DNA of 6,896 nt from an uncultured Eubacteriales bacterium (lineage in GTDB: Bacteria > Bacillota > Clostridia > Lachnospirales > Lachnospiraceae): the NCBI GenBank assembly GCA_949297565.1, contig CASFUI010000015.1:1-6896 (forward strand), in the 5' to 3' direction. Position numbers and translations under genes: made by a program. Below are positions 5,222-6,896 of this stretch, piece by piece (the stretch's first letter is position 1; each line of letters opens with the position of its first letter). The notes under the pieces were generated by a model that ran no database searches, was not told where the DNA came from, and saw only the letters and a list, made by a program, of their open reading frames with translations.

Positions 5222-6427
5222 TTAATTTTTTTCAAAAAGCCTGTTTATAATTGTATGTCCCTCAGCAATATAATTTCCGCTCGCCTCAGCGTCCTTTTCA
5301 TTATAAAACCATGTGTGTTCCTGCTTATCCGTACTGTCATAAAGCATATACGGAACAGGATCGGATATATGCGTCCTTATCGCAACCGGAGTAGGGTGGT
5401 CCGGCAGTACCAGCATTCTGAAATTCTCTCCTGCGGCTTCCAGCTTCTCAACAACACGTTTGATAATTCTCTTGTCAAGATTTTCTATAGCCTTTACCTT
5501 GCGCTCATAGCTTCCCTGATGCCCCATCTCGTCAGGAGCCTCGAGATGAATATACGCAAAATCGCAGTCCCCGTTTAAGAGCACGTCAACCGCAGCGTCA
5601 GCCTTTCCCTCATAGTTAGTGTTAAGGCCTCCGTTTGCTCCCTCAACCTCAATAACCTTCATGTCAGCGCCTGCCGCAATTCCTTTAAGCAGGTCAACCG
5701 CTGAAATCATAGCTCCCTTATGTCCGGTCTTTTCCTCAAAAGAGGTCAGCATAGGTCTTGTTCCGGCTCCCCAGAACCACAGAGAATTTGCAGGATTTAA
5801 CCCGTTCTTAATTCTCTCTATGTTAATCGGATGACTGCTCAAAATATCATAGCTTCTCTTCATCATTTCCCTGAGCTTATCGTCCGCCGGCAGATACCGT
5901 CCTATCTTCTGACCAAGCACATCATGAGGTGGCGTGAGCTCAACAACCTCACCCTTATCCCAGATTGTGAGGTGGCGGTAGCTTGTTCCGACATAGAATT
6001 TATATGTGTCAGTCTCAAGCTCTTCTCTGACTGCATCGAGAAGAACTTTTGCGTCCTCGGTCGAAATCTCACTTGAGCTGTGATCAATAATAGTTTTTTC
6101 CTCATATGGAAGATTATCCGTCGAAACCGTAACTATATTGCAGCGAAGAGCAACATCCGTGGTCTTCATATCAACGCCTATGCTCAATGCCTCAAGCGGC
6201 GAGCGCCCCGTATAATATTCTCTCGGATTATAACCCAGCACCGAAAGGTTGGCGGTATCACTTCCGGGAGCCATTCCGTCAGGGATTGTATGCACCATTC
6301 CTATTTCGGACATTTTTGAATATGCGTCCATTGTCGGAGTATCCGCATACTCGAGCGGTGTCTTATTTCCGAGCTCCGGAATATCCTTGTCAGCCATTCC
6401 GTCTCCGAGAATAATCAAATATTTCAT
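5222..6427 (-). CDS. ApgM-type phosphoglycerate-mutase-like protein, probable homoserine kinase
   Basis: A 401-aa member of the alkaline phosphatase/metalloenzyme superfamily. Visible motifs are ILGDGMAD with metal-ligand Asp9, GSDTANLSVLGYNP (55-68) with the catalytic-type Ser56, GRSPLEALSIGV (74-85), HLEAPDEMGHQG (294-305), PDHPTP (342-347), RTHISDPVPYMLY (351-363) and a C-terminal EGHTIINRLF. It would usually be annotated as cofactor-independent phosphoglycerate mutase. A branch of this family (TIGR02535, 'proposed homoserine kinase') lies among threonine genes. Here it sits between hom and aspartate kinase with 22- and 18-nt gaps, so phosphorylation of homoserine to O-phosphohomoserine is the better inference. 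The frame is open 13 codons further upstream, but that overlaps hom. ATG 6427 has a GGAGG site 6 nt away and gives the expected MKYLIILGDG start. Family membership is sure; the substrate is inferred. Confidence 0.88.
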   Translation of the reverse strand: MKYLIILGDGMADKDIPELGNKTPLEYADTPTMDAYSKMSEIGMVHTIPDGMAPGSDTANLSVLGYNPREYYTGRSPLEALSIGVDMKTTDVALRCNIVTVSTDNLPYEEKTIIDHSSSEISTEDAKVLLDAVREELETDTYKFYVGTSYRHLTIWDKGEVVELTPPHDVLGQKIGRYLPADDKLREMMKRSYDILSSHPINIERIKNGLNPANSLWFWGAGTRPMLTSFEEKTGHKGAMISAVDLLKGIAAGADMKVIEVEGANGGLNTNYEGKADAAVDVLLNGDCDFAYIHLEAPDEMGHQGSYERKVKAIENLDKRIIKRVVEKLEAAGENFRMLVLPDHPTPVAIRTHISDPVPYMLYDSTDKQEHTWFYNEKDAEASGNYIAEGHTIINRLFEKN

Positions 6428-6449
6428 TCTGTTCCTCCATTCAATCCTT

Positions 6450-6896
6450 TTAGATTGTCGTGTCATCTATTCTTATTCTGTAAATCATATCTATCTTTTC
6501 GGCTGCCTGTGCAAATTCTCTCTCCGACATTGCCTCTGTGACAAATCCGAACTCGCCGTTTATACCTTCAACAGCGACTGGCTCAACCTTTCCGAAGGCG
6601 CTCTCTACAGCCGCCAAATCCGAAGGCGCTCCCTTCACGCGCACAAAAAACCTTCTAATCTCATCATCAGCGTCTCCGAGCTCAAGCTTCTTGGCGCTCC
6701 ACACCGTCATTACGTTCTTTCCCTTATGCTTTACACAGTCAACAATATCAGCCACTACCGCGCTTGCCGTCGGAAGCTTGCCGGCTCCCGCTCCAAAAAA
6801 CATGACGTTTCCTATTACGTTTCCATGGATATAAATACCGTTTAAAACATCATTTACATTATATAAAGGATGTGATGAATTTATCATAAAAGGAGC
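6450..6896 (-). CDS. hom: Homoserine dehydrogenase, C-terminal part with ACT domain
   Basis: The 3' 148 codons of the gene; the frame stays open to the right edge, so the ATG at 6887 is internal and not the start. Homoserine dehydrogenase reduces aspartate semialdehyde to homoserine with NAD(P)H. The fragment begins APFMINSSHPLYNVNDVLN, matching the segment near the end of the catalytic domain. It continues through MFFGAGAGKLPTASAVVADI (about 32-51), the conserved glycine-rich stretch before the regulatory part. An ACT domain follows (about 80-145, starting RRFFVRVKG), usually involved in threonine feedback inhibition in this family. The NAD(P)-binding and catalytic lysine regions lie outside the window. 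It is followed after 22 nt by the homoserine-kinase-like gene. Confidence 0.95.
   Translation of the reverse strand, partial: APFMINSSHPLYNVNDVLNGIYIHGNVIGNVMFFGAGAGKLPTASAVVADIVDCVKHKGKNVMTVWSAKKLELGDADDEIRRFFVRVKGAPSDLAAVESAFGKVEPVAVEGINGEFGFVTEAMSEREFAQAAEKIDMIYRIRIDDTTI

Noticed and set aside
6428..6466. A 13-codon upstream extension of the homoserine-kinase-like gene.
   Set aside because: It would overlap the end of hom and bypass the strong GGAGG site placed 6 nt before ATG 6427. The family normally starts at the MKYLIILGDG strand.

Overview
The window looks like an ordinary chromosomal segment of a low-to-medium GC Clostridia-type Firmicute, most likely a member of or near the Lachnospiraceae. 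This is inferred from the protein types (a two-ACT clostridial aspartate kinase, a Tex protein opening with MDITRK, a YcxB-like membrane protein beside tsaE/tsaB) and from AGGAGG-type ribosome binding sites; no rRNA or marker gene settles it. Every convincing gene lies on the minus strand, so the biological order runs from high to low coordinates. No mobile-element gene, CRISPR array, tRNA or rRNA was seen.

Region 1 (6896 to 3881) is a tight amino-acid operon: the 3' part of hom (homoserine dehydrogenase with ACT domain), an ApgM-type phosphoglycerate-mutase-like protein that is better read as a homoserine kinase, and an aspartate kinase. Gaps are 22 and 18 nt. Together they cover step 1, the homoserine-forming step and homoserine phosphorylation of the aspartate-to-threonine route. 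asd and thrC are not in the window.

Region 2 (3880 to 3457) is a 424-bp non-coding interval and the most unusual part of the window. In transcription order it holds a 97-nt rod-like stem-loop just after the aspartate kinase (candidate terminator), two ATCCTCC direct repeats, a good sigma-A promoter (TTGCTA-17-TATAAT), a perfect 22-bp inverted repeat, and two 48-bp direct repeats exactly 60 bp apart. Each 48-bp repeat encodes a GAAA-tetraloop hairpin plus a long GC-rich hairpin. The promoter should give tex a structured leader of roughly 220 nt.

Region 3 (3456 to 1) is a second gene set: tex (RNA-binding S1 protein), an 88-bp gap with a GC-rich imperfect hairpin, a 180-aa YcxB-like membrane protein, tsaE, and the first 37 codons of tsaB. 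tsaE and tsaB overlap by ATGA and serve the t6A tRNA modification pathway. The set is probably co-transcribed from the promoter in Region 2.
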